Shown here in pieces: positions 52,448 to 62,437 of a stretch of DNA of 64,000 nucleotides; the stretch's first letter is position 1; each line of letters starts with the position of its first letter. A model generated the notes under the pieces. That model was not told where the DNA came from, made no database searches, and saw only the letters and a list, made by a program, of their open reading frames with translations. Both the position numbers and the translations under genes were made by a program. Source of the stretch: Nostoc sp. FACHB-110 (GTDB taxonomy: Bacteria; Cyanobacteriota; Cyanobacteriia; Cyanobacteriales; Nostocaceae); NCBI RefSeq assembly GCF_014697425.1, contig NZ_JACJRU010000006.1, positions 1 through 64,000 of the forward strand. The letters are read 5' to 3'.

Positions 52448-55177
52448 ATGGCTACTTATAATATCTTGCCTCGCTGTCAGGCTTCTGCTTTGAATGCCTG
52501 GTTTCAATCATGGTCACAAACGACTAGTATTTTAGTCACCTTGATTGGTTTTGTGGTGATTGTGGGTTGGATAAAAGACATTACAATTTTCAAAAGCGTT
52601 TGGCCTGGATGGGTAGCGATGAAAGCCAACACAGCTATTTGTTTAATCTTAGGGGGAACATCATTATGGCTGTGGCATTGGCAATCAACAAATATTATTA
52701 CACGCCATATTTGTCAACTTTGTGCTGCTTTGGTTTTAGTAGTTGGTTTATTCACACTGATTCAATATACATTCAACTTAGACTTAGGCATCGACCAAAT
52801 ATTTTTTCAGGCTAGTCTTGACCCTCTAGGTGATGCCGCTCCGGGCCGGATGGCAGTACATACCGCAGTAATTTTTGTGTTGCTTGGCACTAGTCTTCTA
52901 CTTTTAAGTCTCAATCACCCGGCGTATTTTATCGCCCAATTATTGGCAATAGTGGCATTTTTCATCGCAGGCATGGGTCTTTTAGGCTACATTTATGGGA
53001 ACGCATACTTGTATAAATTTGGTTCTTTAACCTCAATTGCCATACATACAGCCATTGCACTCTTGTTATTAATTTGTGGCATTTTATTTGCCTGTCCCAA
53101 CCGTGGACTCATGGTAGTTGTCAGCAATCAAAATGCTGGCGGCATCATGGCTAGACATTTATTACCAGCAGCTGTTGTGTTTCCACCCATAATTTGCTGG
53201 GTGGTGTTGTGGGGTTATCGAATGCAGATTTATACTGCTGAATTTGGACTCTGTGCTTTAAGTGTTTTAAATATTGTAGTTTTTGCTGTGCTGATTTGGG
53301 GAAATGCCAAATCCCTGAACATTATTGATTATCAACGCAGGCGATCGCAAATAGCACTCAAAAAAGCCAATGAAGAATTAGAACAAAGAGTTAACTTACG
53401 CACACACGAGTTATTACAGACCCTACAACGATTACAGATGGAAATTGCCGAGCGTCAAGCCGTAGAAAAAGCTTTGTTTCACGAAAAAGAACTGGCTTTA
53501 GTCACCTTAAAATCTATTGGCGATGGAGTCATTACAACCGATGCCAGTGGTTTGATTAAATATCTTAACCCGGTGGCGGAAACCTTGACAGGTTGGAGCC
53601 TAAACGAAGCATTAGGTATGCCGCTCACCCAAGTCTTCAATATTATCAATGAAATTAGCCGCGAACCCGCACAAAACCCAGTCGAAAAAATTTTGCATTC
53701 TCGGGGAATTGTTGGTTTAGCCAATCAAACTGTACTAATTACTCGTAACGGTAGAGAGTTATCTATTGAAGACTCGGCTGCGCCCATTCGGACTAGCGAT
53801 GGTAGTATTGTTGGCGTTGTAGTAGTGTTTCATGACGTTACCCACAGCCGTAATATGGCACGTTTACTATCTTGGCAAGCCAGCCACGATAACTTAACTG
53901 GCTTAGTTAACAGATGGGAATTTGAAAATCGACTATTGCAAGCAGTCACTAACGCTCAGACTCACAAAGAACAACACGCATTGTGTTATTTAGATTTAGA
54001 CCAATTCAAAATTGTCAATGATACTTGCGGTTACGTAGCGGGTGATGAATTATTGCGTGAATTTGCTAAGTTGTTTCAAAATGGTCTACATTCCTCTGAT
54101 ACATTGGCACGTTTAGGAGGAGATGAATTTGGCATCTTACTCAAAGATTGTTCTTTAGAAACAGCCGTGTTAGTTGCTCATAACCTCAGAGAAGCCGCGC
54201 ATAAATTTCGCTTTGTTTGGCAACAAAATAAAATTTTCAATTTGAGCGTCAGTGTTGGTTTAGTAGCAATCAATTCTGAGACTCAAGATATGAATAGTGC
54301 TTTAAGTGCCGCCGATGCCGCTTGTTATGTGGCTAAAAATCAAGGAAGAAATCGCGTACATATTTATCAAGCCGATGATCTTGAGTTAGCAAAACAGCAT
54401 GGTGAAATGCAATGGGTAGGGCGAATTACTAAAGCTTTAGACGATAATCGTTTTCAACTTTATTATCAGTCAATTGTGCCTGTCACCCGCACAGCATCTT
54501 TGACAGAGCATTACGAAATTCTCTTGCGGCTGATTGATGAAAAAGGCAAGTTAGTGTCACCAATGGCCTTTATTCCGGCTGCGGAACGCTACAATCTGAT
54601 GCAAACTATCGACCGTTGGGTGATTCACACATTTTTTGCTAATTTAGCTCAATGCGCTGTTTCTCAATGGCATCATTGTCCATCCTTAAACAACAATCGT
54701 GATTGTTTATATACGATTAACCTTTCGGGAGCGAGTATCAATGATGATAAATTCATTGATTTTATCTGCGATCAATTTACATTACATAAAATTTCTCCAG
54801 CATTAATCTGTTTTGAAATCACCGAAACAGTTGCGATTAAAAATTTAGCTAAAGCAGCAGGATTTATTCGCTCATTGAAAGAATTTGGCTGTTGCTTTGC
54901 TTTAGATGATTTTGGCAGTGGAATGTCTTCTTTTGCTTATTTAAAAAACTTACCAGTCGATTATTTAAAAATTGATGGTAGTTTTGTTAAACATATTGTC
55001 GAGGAGCCAATTGATTTAGCAATGGTAGATGCCATTAATAAAATTGGTCAGGTAATGGGTATTCAAACCATTGCCGAATTTGTCGAAAATAACGCCATAT
55101 TAGAAGTTATTCAAAACCTTGGGGTAGATTATGCCCAAGGTTATGGAGTTGGTAGGCCACTGCCTTTGAGTAAATAG
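52448..55177 (+). CDS. Membrane PAS-GGDEF-EAL cyclic-di-GMP protein
   Basis: This 909-residue protein begins with about seven to eight membrane helices (residues 15-290, MASE-like), then a coiled coil (about 295-340) and a PAS domain (about 345-465). The GGDEF domain (about 475-640) has an intact RLGGDEFGIL (about 555). The EAL domain (about 655-905) has YEILLRL in place of EALLRW, and keeps ETV, LDDFGSG, KIDGSF and YAQGYGVGRP. Both synthesis and breakdown of cyclic-di-GMP are thus possible. The receptor ligand is unknown. It is last in the phytochrome-to-TPR strand run, 605 bases after the TPR gene. Confidence 0.9.
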   Translation: MATYNILPRCQASALNAWFQSWSQTTSILVTLIGFVVIVGWIKDITIFKSVWPGWVAMKANTAICLILGGTSLWLWHWQSTNIITRHICQLCAALVLVVGLFTLIQYTFNLDLGIDQIFFQASLDPLGDAAPGRMAVHTAVIFVLLGTSLLLLSLNHPAYFIAQLLAIVAFFIAGMGLLGYIYGNAYLYKFGSLTSIAIHTAIALLLLICGILFACPNRGLMVVVSNQNAGGIMARHLLPAAVVFPPIICWVVLWGYRMQIYTAEFGLCALSVLNIVVFAVLIWGNAKSLNIIDYQRRRSQIALKKANEELEQRVNLRTHELLQTLQRLQMEIAERQAVEKALFHEKELALVTLKSIGDGVITTDASGLIKYLNPVAETLTGWSLNEALGMPLTQVFNIINEISREPAQNPVEKILHSRGIVGLANQTVLITRNGRELSIEDSAAPIRTSDGSIVGVVVVFHDVTHSRNMARLLSWQASHDNLTGLVNRWEFENRLLQAVTNAQTHKEQHALCYLDLDQFKIVNDTCGYVAGDELLREFAKLFQNGLHSSDTLARLGGDEFGILLKDCSLETAVLVAHNLREAAHKFRFVWQQNKIFNLSVSVGLVAINSETQDMNSALSAADAACYVAKNQGRNRVHIYQADDLELAKQHGEMQWVGRITKALDDNRFQLYYQSIVPVTRTASLTEHYEILLRLIDEKGKLVSPMAFIPAAERYNLMQTIDRWVIHTFFANLAQCAVSQWHHCPSLNNNRDCLYTINLSGASINDDKFIDFICDQFTLHKISPALICFEITETVAIKNLAKAAGFIRSLKEFGCCFALDDFGSGMSSFAYLKNLPVDYLKIDGSFVKHIVEEPIDLAMVDAINKIGQVMGIQTIAEFVENNAILEVIQNLGVDYAQGYGVGRPLPLSK

Positions 55178-55215
55178 AACTTACGCATCAAAATGAAAAA
55201 TCAAGGGTTTTAGCG

Positions 55216-55261
55216 AGGGTATAGGGGTGTACTGATTCAAAATCCTTACACCCCACACCCT
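55216..55261. terminator. CACCC-rich hairpin between convergent genes
   Basis: GGGGTGTA (55224-55231) pairs with TACACCCC (55247-55254), with AGGGT/ACCCT outside. It lies between the ends of the GGDEF-EAL gene and murF, so it may terminate both. Just before it, AACTTACGCA at 55178-55187 matches the end of the AGGACTTACGCA element. Confidence 0.55.
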
Positions 55262-55266
55262 ACCCC

Positions 55267-56628
55267 CTACACCCTTTTCATCAACTCTGTTCGTAATTGA
55301 TTCACAACACGATCTAAGCCTACAGAATGAGCAGCTTTAAATAAAATCCGATCGCCTGCTTGAATAAACGTTTTGAGTCGTGCGGCTAAATCGCCATGAC
55401 TGGCAAAACATTCACAAGGAACGCCTACAGCACTTTTGGCAATTGCTTCGGCATCTTGTCCATCTACCAAAACTAGCAAACCGTCTAAATTTAAATTTCG
55501 CACAGTTTCGCCAACTTTTTGGTGCAATTGGGGCGATCGCTCGCCCAATTCTTTCATTGCTCCTAATACGGCAATTTTGCGCTTACCGGGCGTGTCTGCC
55601 AATAATTGCAATGCTGCTAACATTGCTTCTGGGGCTGCATTATAAGTTTCATCTAACAAGACAACATCATCCAGTAAAGTGTAACGCTGCGATCGCCCGG
55701 TGGGCATATCCACAACTACACCATTGGTTAAATTCGCCCAATCAATTCCTAATACTTTGGCAACTGCTAAAGCGGCTAAAAAATTAGTAGCGTTATGACG
55801 ACCAGCTAAAGGCAACGGTAATTTAATTCCGCCAACTTCAATAGTTTCGCTATCAATTAAGTTTCCTATGATATCACCACCAGTTAAACCATAGGTTAAC
55901 ACTTCCCCTGACCACACTTTTTTGGCAGTAGCAATTAATAAATGATTGTCATAATTGAGAATTGCTACGCTATCGTTTGGCATTTCGGCTAATAATTCAC
56001 ATTTTGCTTCAGCAATTGCTGTTTCGGAACCCAACAATTCAATATGCGCCGTGCCAACATTAGTAATTACGCCAATTGTGGGTCGAGCAATATGTGTGAG
56101 TTCGGCAATTTGACCTCTTCCCCGCATCGCCATTTCAATGACGGCATAGTTGTGTTTTGCATCTAATTCCAGCAATGTTTTCGGCACACCAATTTCGTTA
56201 TTAAAATTGCCGTAAGTCTTGTGAACTTTGCCTTGGGTTGCTAAAACTGCGGCAATTAACTCTTTAGTCGTAGTTTTACCGACAGAGCCAGTTACCCCAA
56301 TCACCGGGATATTAAAGCGATCGCGCCACCAGCGACCAATTTTTTGATAAGCTTCTAAAGTGTTTTTTACTTGTATAACAGGGAATTGAGAATTTTGATA
56401 GTCAAAATCTACAATTGCGGCTATAGCACCTTTAGCGATCGCAGTTGAGATAAAATCGTGACCGTCAAATTTTTCCCCACGCAAAGCCAGAAATACTTCT
56501 CCTGGCTGAAGAATGCGCGTATCTGTCTGAATACCATTACTAACTTGTGCTAAAGCAGCTGGCGATAAATTAGCAGATTGGGCAGAAAGAATTTCAATGA
56601 GTTGGGATAGGCTAGCAGACCAAGGCAT
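55267..56628 (-). CDS. murF: UDP-N-acetylmuramoyl-tripeptide--D-alanyl-D-alanine ligase
   Basis: MurF adds D-Ala-D-Ala to the UDP-MurNAc tripeptide, the last cytoplasmic step of peptidoglycan precursor synthesis. The 453-residue length is standard. The N-terminal domain reads GIQTDTRILQPGEVFLALRG. The ATP loop is GVTGSVGKTTTKE (about 106-118), followed by TYGNFNNEIGVPKTLL. The C-terminal domain has LLDETYNAAPEAMLAAL and VLGAMKELGERS. All are Mur ligase signatures. It is alone here, divergent from spsA across about 570 bases. Confidence 0.97.
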   Translation of the reverse strand: MPWSASLSQLIEILSAQSANLSPAALAQVSNGIQTDTRILQPGEVFLALRGEKFDGHDFISTAIAKGAIAAIVDFDYQNSQFPVIQVKNTLEAYQKIGRWWRDRFNIPVIGVTGSVGKTTTKELIAAVLATQGKVHKTYGNFNNEIGVPKTLLELDAKHNYAVIEMAMRGRGQIAELTHIARPTIGVITNVGTAHIELLGSETAIAEAKCELLAEMPNDSVAILNYDNHLLIATAKKVWSGEVLTYGLTGGDIIGNLIDSETIEVGGIKLPLPLAGRHNATNFLAALAVAKVLGIDWANLTNGVVVDMPTGRSQRYTLLDDVVLLDETYNAAPEAMLAALQLLADTPGKRKIAVLGAMKELGERSPQLHQKVGETVRNLNLDGLLVLVDGQDAEAIAKSAVGVPCECFASHGDLAARLKTFIQAGDRILFKAAHSVGLDRVVNQLRTELMKRV

Positions 56629-57199
56629 GGTAGATATTTTGTGATGATTTTATAACAAATGATTATCTATATAGTCAAGTAAATCGTCCATAAAGGGGAC
56701 AGGAACAAAATTCTTTTAATCATATAATTCTTGTGTCAAAAGCACAAATTATCAAATTAAGTATGTTATTTTTCCTTTTTTGCTGCTGTAATTTTAGGCG
56801 ATCGCTTGACCCCTAGCTGATAACATAGACAAAAGCCTGTTTGTCAATTTCCAAGTAACAAAGTATCTACTGTTGCCTCATTTTTTGCTGGCATAATGTT
56901 TTAGATTTATCTATGGGATCAATCTAAAATTCTCAATCTGAAATTGTTTGACACAGGCTATCGCGTGATAGGTGTTTTGTCTTTGACACTTCAAAATTAT
57001 TCTGTAAAAATTCAAGAGTCAGAATCCAGGAACCAGAATGTTAGAAACTTTAATTGCATTCTTCTGGATAAAAATAGACTAATTATCCTGAATTACTCTT
57101 AAATTCTGACTTCTGACTTCTGTATGCTGAATCCTCACATTATTCCATATCTCAAAAGCTCAAACATCGCATTGCCTATCATTACCTACAGAGGAAAAC
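56629..57199. other. Divergent region between murF and spsA
   Basis: About 570 bases. It contains a HIP1-like GGCGATCGCT at 56798 and the 123-base repeat copy B (57013-57135). The ribosome site GAGGAAAAC precedes spsA at 57191-57199. No gene seen. Confidence 0.6.
57013..57135. repeat. 123-bp dispersed repeat, copy B
   Basis: The partner of 51855-51977, same orientation and same length. It lies about 65 bases before the spsA start and may therefore carry or affect part of its promoter region. Confidence 0.75.
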
Positions 57200-59416
57200 A
57201 TGAGCGCAAATAGTTCAGGGTTGTACATTCTACTAGTCAGTGTTCACGGTTTAATCAGAGGAAAAAATTTAGAATTAGGCAGAGATGCCGACACAGGCGG
57301 ACAAACAAAATATGTAGTTGAACTTGCCACTACATTAGCCAAACATCCCGAAGTCGCAAGAGTTGATTTAGTTACACGTTTGATAGATGACCCCAAAGTT
57401 AGTTCCGACTACGCCCAACCAGTAGAGAAACTTTCCGATAAAGCCCAAATTATTCGCTTGGCTTGTGGCCCGCGCCGTTACCTCCGCAAAGAAGTGCTTT
57501 GGCCACATCTAGATACCTTTGCTGATGAATTACTCAGATATATCCGCAAAATTGGCAGCATTCCCAACGTTATTCACACTCATTACGCCGATGCCGGATA
57601 TGTTGGTTGTCGAGTCGCCGGTTGGCTAGGAACCCCACTAGTACATACAGGTCATTCTCTTGGACGCGTCAAGCAGCAACGCCTTTTAGAACAAGGAACC
57701 AAACCAGAAACCATTGAAGAACACTTTCATATTAGTACGCGCATCGAAGCCGAAGAAATTACCCTCAGTGGTGCAGCATTAGTTGTTGCTAGCACTTATC
57801 AAGAAATTGAAGAACAATATAGTGTGTACGACCAATATCAACCCCAAAGAATGGTAGTGATTCCGCCTGGGGTAACTTTAGAACAGTTTTACCCCGCCCC
57901 GGAAAATTGGTCAAATCCACCCATTTATCAGCAATTGCAACGGTTTTTAAAAGAGCCTCAAAAGCCGATGATTACGGCTATTTCCCGTCCAGCAATTCGT
58001 AAAAACGTTAATCGTTTAATCAAAGCTTTTGGAGAAGACCCCGAACTGCGCCAGCTAGCTAATCTTGTAGTTGTATTAGGACAACGAGAAGATATTTCAA
58101 CAATGGAATCTGGGCCGCGTCAGGTGTTTAGCGAAATCTTTCAATTAATAGATCGCTACGATCTTTATGGTCATATTGCTTATCCCAAACACCATACATC
58201 TTCAGATGTGCCTGATTTATATCGTCTGACAGCTAAAACTCGCGGCGTGTTTATTAATCCTGCACTCACAGAACCATTTGGGTTAACGCTAATTGAAGCC
58301 ACAGCTTGCGGTGTACCCATTATTGCCACCTCTGATGGCGGGCCAAAAGATATTATCGCGGCTTGTCAAAATGGTTTATTAATCGATCCGCTAGATATTC
58401 AAGACATCCAAAATGCCCTGCGTCAAGCTTTGACAGATACTCAACAATGGCAAACTTGGTCTAGCAATGGCTTGGCTAATGTGCGTCAATCCTTCTCTTG
58501 GGAAAGCCATGTGGAACATTATTTAGAAAAAGTGCGCTTATTTCCGCAACAAAAAGTCCAATCATTACTTTCTCCCGTCCGCGGCTTTCCTCGAGGCGAT
58601 CGGCCCAATTGGAAAATCCCCGAAACCAACCACTTACCAACCGCCGATCGCTTCTTGATCACAGAAATTGATAACACCTTATTAGGCGACCAAGAAGCAT
58701 TGCACAAGTTAATTGTCAGGATTCGCCAAGAAGGACATACAACGGGTGTTGGCATTGCTACAGGGCGCAACCTCGAAAGTACTTTAAATATGTTAGAAGA
58801 ATGGCAGTTTCCCATGCCAGACTTGCTCATTACCTCTACAGGTAGCGAAATTTACTACGGGCCAAAAATTGTCACAGATACAAGTTGGCAAAAACACATT
58901 AGCTACAATTGGCAACCTGTCTCCATTCGCGCCGCAATGCGAAATCTGCCTGGGCTAGAATTACAACCACCAGAAGCTCAAAGCAAATTTAAAATTAGCT
59001 ACTTTGTCGATCCAGATAAAGCACCAAGTTACCGCGAAATTATCCGCCATCTGCGCCAGCAACAACTCCCTGTTAAAGGAATTTTTTCCCACAATATGTA
59101 TCTTGACATAGTGCCATTTCGTGCTTCTAAAGGCGATGCACTGCGCTATGTAGCATTGAAGTGGGGTTTACCCGTCAAACGTTTCTTAGTCGCAGGCGCA
59201 TCTGGTAACGATGAATCAATGCTAGCGGGAAATACTTTGGCAGTTGTCGTTGGCAATTACAGCAAAGAAATTCACAAATTACACGATTATCCGCAAATTT
59301 ACTTTGCTAGAGGTCGCTACGCTTGGGGAATTTTAGAAGCCCTAGATCACTACGACTTTTTTGGGAATTTATCTGTCACTCAGCCGGAACCGGAACCAGA
59401 AATGGTGGCGGTTTAG
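57200..59416 (+). CDS. spsA: Sucrose-phosphate synthase with HAD-type C-terminal domain
   Basis: SPS makes sucrose-6-phosphate from a nucleotide glucose and fructose-6-phosphate, for osmolyte production and for carbon transfer in filamentous strains. The 738 residues start with the GT4 motif SVHGLIRGKNLELGRDADTG (about 14-33). The donor-binding part has PAIRKNVNRLIKAF and EPFGLTLIEATACG (about 355-370). The C-terminal domain (about 480-725) is related to sucrose-phosphate phosphatase. There the motif-I nucleophile Asp is Glu in ITEIDNTLLG (about 488), so phosphatase activity is doubtful, as for several cyanobacterial SPS enzymes whose C-terminal domain is inactive. GSSGN-type ASGNDESML is kept. 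Confidence 0.95.
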   Translation: MSANSSGLYILLVSVHGLIRGKNLELGRDADTGGQTKYVVELATTLAKHPEVARVDLVTRLIDDPKVSSDYAQPVEKLSDKAQIIRLACGPRRYLRKEVLWPHLDTFADELLRYIRKIGSIPNVIHTHYADAGYVGCRVAGWLGTPLVHTGHSLGRVKQQRLLEQGTKPETIEEHFHISTRIEAEEITLSGAALVVASTYQEIEEQYSVYDQYQPQRMVVIPPGVTLEQFYPAPENWSNPPIYQQLQRFLKEPQKPMITAISRPAIRKNVNRLIKAFGEDPELRQLANLVVVLGQREDISTMESGPRQVFSEIFQLIDRYDLYGHIAYPKHHTSSDVPDLYRLTAKTRGVFINPALTEPFGLTLIEATACGVPIIATSDGGPKDIIAACQNGLLIDPLDIQDIQNALRQALTDTQQWQTWSSNGLANVRQSFSWESHVEHYLEKVRLFPQQKVQSLLSPVRGFPRGDRPNWKIPETNHLPTADRFLITEIDNTLLGDQEALHKLIVRIRQEGHTTGVGIATGRNLESTLNMLEEWQFPMPDLLITSTGSEIYYGPKIVTDTSWQKHISYNWQPVSIRAAMRNLPGLELQPPEAQSKFKISYFVDPDKAPSYREIIRHLRQQQLPVKGIFSHNMYLDIVPFRASKGDALRYVALKWGLPVKRFLVAGASGNDESMLAGNTLAVVVGNYSKEIHKLHDYPQIYFARGRYAWGILEALDHYDFFGNLSVTQPEPEPEMVAV

Positions 59417-59704
59417 AAGGGAATAGAGGTTAGGGGCTAGAGACTAGACCATCGATTTAGTCATCAAAAACCTAACCCCCCAGCCCTCTCTTCCCTACTA
59501 GGGAAGCTACGGTGTACACACAAGTCTTGAACTCCTATCTAACGTTTGGTTTCGTCTTCTAGCTTTCGGTTTTGCGATGGCGTCCCCGCCAGCCGGAGGC
59601 ACTCGGGGCTAATGGAGCTTGGTATGACGAAGAAAATTGGGCAAAATTTCCTATTATTAACCTGATTAACTTTTTCGCAATTATAGTTTTTGCACCTAAA
59701 AATC

Positions 59705-60484
59705 ATGAGCGAAACTGACGCAACACCTTTATATACACTCAATCCGCTAAATAGATTCTCGGATAGGGCCGCAGATTATGTAAAATACCGTCCTAGTTAC
59801 CCAGCCGCAGCAATTGATATTATCCTCGAAAGTTTATCTTCCACTTTACACATTGTCGCCGCAGATATTGGCGCAGGTACAGGAATTTCTTCAAGGTTAT
59901 TAGCTGAAGGTGGTGTGAAAGTCGTAGCCATTGAACCCAACACAGCAATGCGAGAAGCTGCTGAACCTCACGCTTTAGTAGAGTTTCGTAATGGAACAGC
60001 AGAATCTACCCAATTACCTGATAATTATGTTGATTTAGTCACTTGTTTTCAAGCTTTCCACTGGTTTAACCCAGAACCAACTTTATTAGAATTCCACCGC
60101 ATTCTCAAACCATCGGGACGCTTGGCTGTGGTGTGGAATAACCGCGACAAAGAAGATGTATTCACCGCAGAATATAGCCGCTTGGTGCGTGAAGCATCTA
60201 ATAACCATCCAGGAGAGTCAAGAATGCAATCTGTTGAACCTTTGCTAGAAACTCCGCATTTTGGGAATGTCCAAGAATATAACTTTGTGTATCGCCAACA
60301 ATTAGATTTAGTAGGACTTATTGGACGTGCAATGAGTGTTTCTTATCTTCCTCGTGAAGGTGTTGTTTACGAACAAGTTATTGCTGGTTTACAAAATTTG
60401 TATCAGCAATTTCGTAGTGAACAAGGTTTTGTGTATATGGTTTATTGCACTAGCGTACACATTGGTGAAGTAATTCAAAAATAA
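59705..60484 (+). CDS. Class I SAM-dependent methyltransferase
   Basis: This 259-residue protein has the SAM motif AADIGAGTGISSRLLAE (about 42-58), acidic GVKVVAIEPNTAMRE, the YVDLVTCFQAFHWF segment and HRILKPSGRLAVVWN. FQAFHWF is typical of a methyltransferase-11-type group with RFSDRAADYVKYRPSYP at the N-terminus; the substrate is not known. A TTG at 59690 opens the frame; ATG 59705 is normal. It lies 57 bases upstream of ureD on the same strand, but there is no evident functional link to urease. Confidence 0.88.
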   Translation: MSETDATPLYTLNPLNRFSDRAADYVKYRPSYPAAAIDIILESLSSTLHIVAADIGAGTGISSRLLAEGGVKVVAIEPNTAMREAAEPHALVEFRNGTAESTQLPDNYVDLVTCFQAFHWFNPEPTLLEFHRILKPSGRLAVVWNNRDKEDVFTAEYSRLVREASNNHPGESRMQSVEPLLETPHFGNVQEYNFVYRQQLDLVGLIGRAMSVSYLPREGVVYEQVIAGLQNLYQQFRSEQGFVYMVYCTSVHIGEVIQK

Positions 60485-60495
60485 AAGATGGTAAA

Positions 60496-60522
60496 TTGCA
60501 GGTGAATGTAACGTACCTGTAA
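60496..60522. terminator. Small hairpin between methyltransferase and ureD
   Basis: TTGCAGGT pairs with ACCTGTAA across a loop of 11 bases, with one mismatch. It may end the methyltransferase transcript or belong to the ureD leader. Confidence 0.3.
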
Positions 60523-60541
60523 TTTAACGTTTTCTATATAA

Positions 60542-61378
60542 ATGATTTCTCACCCACAGACAGCAGCAGGTTGGCATGGCAAACTTGATTTAGTCTATGC
60601 CGATCGCCTAAATTCTACCCAACTGATTTACAATCACCATCAAGCACCACTAAAAGTCCAACGGCCGTTTTATCCCGAAGGTGAAAAAGTCTGTCATAGC
60701 GTCATTTTACATACAGCTGGGGGTGTTGTGGGCGGCGATCGCTTATCATCTCATTTCCACCTCCAACCCAACGCCCAAGCTTTAATCACCACAGCCGCAG
60801 CTAGTAAGATATATCGCAGCAATGGCTTGCAAGCTAGACAAACTATAAATATCCAAATTGATGCGGGTGCTTGTTTAGAATTGTTACCACAAGAAACAAT
60901 TTTGTTTAACGGCGCAGATTATCGCCAAGATTTACGGGTAGAATTAGCACCCAAAGCCAGTTTTATAGCCTGGGAAATTACCCGCTTTGGTCGTAGTGCT
61001 AGAGGTGAGAAATTTTTACAAGGACAATGGCGATCGCATACGGAAATTTGGCAGCAAGGTGTACCCTTGTGGATAGATAGGCAATTTTTACCCGGTGATT
61101 CAGAAGTTTTTCACAGTCCACACGGTTTATTTGGACAGCCAATTGTCGGTAGCTTAATTTGGCTAGGTTATCCAGTCTCAGCCGAAATCGTGGAAAAAAC
61201 ACGTTCTCTCTTTACTCCCCACTCTATCGGCGTGACACAAATCGAACATGGACTTTTGTGTAGATATCGGGGCAGTTCCACATCGGAGGTGCGAAACTGG
61301 TTTACGGTTGTTTGGCAGATACTACGAACATCATTTTTAAATCGTAGTAACTGTATACCAAGAGTTTGGCAGATTTAA
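60542..61378 (+). CDS. ureD: Urease accessory protein UreD
   Basis: UreD (also UreH) is the scaffold that with UreF and UreG inserts nickel into urease. The 278-residue length and the conserved features fit: [26 protein letters not shown] (about 58-70), [16 protein letters not shown] and the NGADYRQDL strand. It is the first gene of ureD-A-B-C; ureE, ureF and ureG are not in the window. ureA starts 22 bases later. Confidence 0.96.
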   Translation: MISHPQTAAGWHGKLDLVYADRLNSTQLIYNHHQAPLKVQRPFYPEGEKVCHSVILHTAGGVVGGDRLSSHFHLQPNAQALITTAAASKIYRSNGLQARQTINIQIDAGACLELLPQETILFNGADYRQDLRVELAPKASFIAWEITRFGRSARGEKFLQGQWRSHTEIWQQGVPLWIDRQFLPGDSEVFHSPHGLFGQPIVGSLIWLGYPVSAEIVEKTRSLFTPHSIGVTQIEHGLLCRYRGSSTSEVRNWFTVVWQILRTSFLNRSNCIPRVWQI

Positions 61379-61400
61379 ACGAACCAAAAAGGACGCAAAG

Positions 61401-61703
61401 ATGCAACTAACGCCGCAGGAAAAAGATAAATTATTAATTTTTACTGCTGCTTTATTAGCGGAAAGACGCAAAGAAAGGGGTTTGAAATTGAATTATCCCG
61501 AAGCAGTTGCTTATATTTCTGCTGCTATTTTAGAAGGCGCAAGAGATGGACGTACTGTTGCAGAATTGATGAGTTATGGCACAACTTTATTAACAAGAGA
61601 TGAGGTGATGGAAGGTGTTTCCGAAATGGTGCATGAAGTCCAAGTCGAAGCAACATTTCCTGATGGTACTAAGTTAGTGACAGTACACAATCCAATTCGT
61701 TAA
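61401..61703 (+). CDS. ureA: Urease subunit gamma
   Basis: The smallest structural subunit of urease, 100 residues, standard length. It starts [20 protein letters not shown] and contains [18 protein letters not shown] and [11 protein letters not shown], all characteristic. AAAAGGACG at 61387-61395 serves as ribosome site. The gene lies between ureD and ureB with gaps of 22 and 10 bases. Confidence 0.97.
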   Translation: MQLTPQEKDKLLIFTAALLAERRKERGLKLNYPEAVAYISAAILEGARDGRTVAELMSYGTTLLTRDEVMEGVSEMVHEVQVEATFPDGTKLVTVHNPIR

Positions 61704-61713
61704 TTTAAATATT

Positions 61714-62019
61714 ATGATTCCCGGAGAAATTATCCCAGCAGCAGGTGAAATAGAACTAAATGCGGGTCGTCTGACTGTAAAATTGCTAGTAGCAAATACA
61801 GGCGATCGCCCTATCCAAGTAGGTTCTCATTTTCACTTTTATGAAGTCAATAATGCTCTAAATTTTGATAGAGAACAAGCAAAAGGAATGCGCCTGGATA
61901 TTCCCGCCGGGACAGCAGTTCGCTTTGAACCAGGAGATGAAAAGGAAGTTACCTTAGTTCCTTTGGTTGGTTCTCGTCAAGTTTATGGGTTTAATGGCAA
62001 GGTGAATGGAAAGCTATAA
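61714..62019 (+). CDS. ureB: Urease subunit beta
   Basis: A 101-residue structural subunit of standard length, beginning [16 protein letters not shown] and containing [17 protein letters not shown] and RVDIPAG-like [15 protein letters not shown]. It ends at TAA 62017-62019, immediately at the left inverted repeat of the GxxExxY cassette. In other cyanobacteria ureC usually follows closely; here it is separated by 486 bases. Confidence 0.97.
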   Translation: MIPGEIIPAAGEIELNAGRLTVKLLVANTGDRPIQVGSHFHFYEVNNALNFDREQAKGMRLDIPAGTAVRFEPGDEKEVTLVPLVGSRQVYGFNGKVNGKL

Positions 62020-62060
62020 ACGCAGAAGGGCGCGGAGGTGAACGCAAAGGTGCGCGGAGT
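62018..62060. repeat. Left 43-bp inverted repeat of the GxxExxY cassette
   Basis: It starts AAACGCAG, contains GAACGCAAAGG and ends CGCGGAGT. Compared with the reverse complement of 62438-62480, 33 of 43 positions agree by hand alignment. It abuts the ureB stop codon on one side and the GxxExxY stop codon on the other. Confidence 0.8.
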
Positions 62061-62437
62061 TAGAGTTTATTGGCGACGCGTTTAATGCCTTCTTTGAGGT
62101 GGAGGACGTTAAAGTTGAGGAGAAGACCGAGTTTACAATGAGTGAGTTTTAGGTAAGTTAACAGTTGTACTGAGTGGATTGGTTTGATAGCTTCTACAGA
62201 TTTGACTTCAATAACTACCTTATTTTCTACTATTAAATCCAATCGATAAACACAATCTAATTCTACCTCCTTATACACAAGAGGTAATGAAATTTGTCTA
62301 CCAACCTTAAATCCCTCCTGCTTCAACTCATAATGCAAACACTCCTCATAAGCAGACTCCAACAACCCAGGCCCCAAAGCCGTATGCACCCTCATTCCAC
62401 AACCAATAATCATTCCACTCAAATCATTCTCATCCAT
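62060..62437 (-). CDS. GxxExxY family protein
   Basis: This 125-residue protein is of the GxxExxY family. The signature is [17 protein letters not shown] (about residues 22-38). The next block [20 protein letters not shown] (about 64-83) has the Asp and Glu-x-Lys pattern of PD-(D/E)xK nuclease folds. Function is unproven. It runs against the urease genes, between ureB and ureC, and is framed by inverted repeats that touch both its start and stop codons, suggesting a mobile cassette. Its weak upstream context means expression may depend on sequences inside the repeat. Confidence 0.87.
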   Translation of the reverse strand: MDENDLSGMIIGCGMRVHTALGPGLLESAYEECLHYELKQEGFKVGRQISLPLVYKEVELDCVYRLDLIVENKVVIEVKSVEAIKPIHSVQLLTYLKLTHCKLGLLLNFNVLHLKEGIKRVANKL

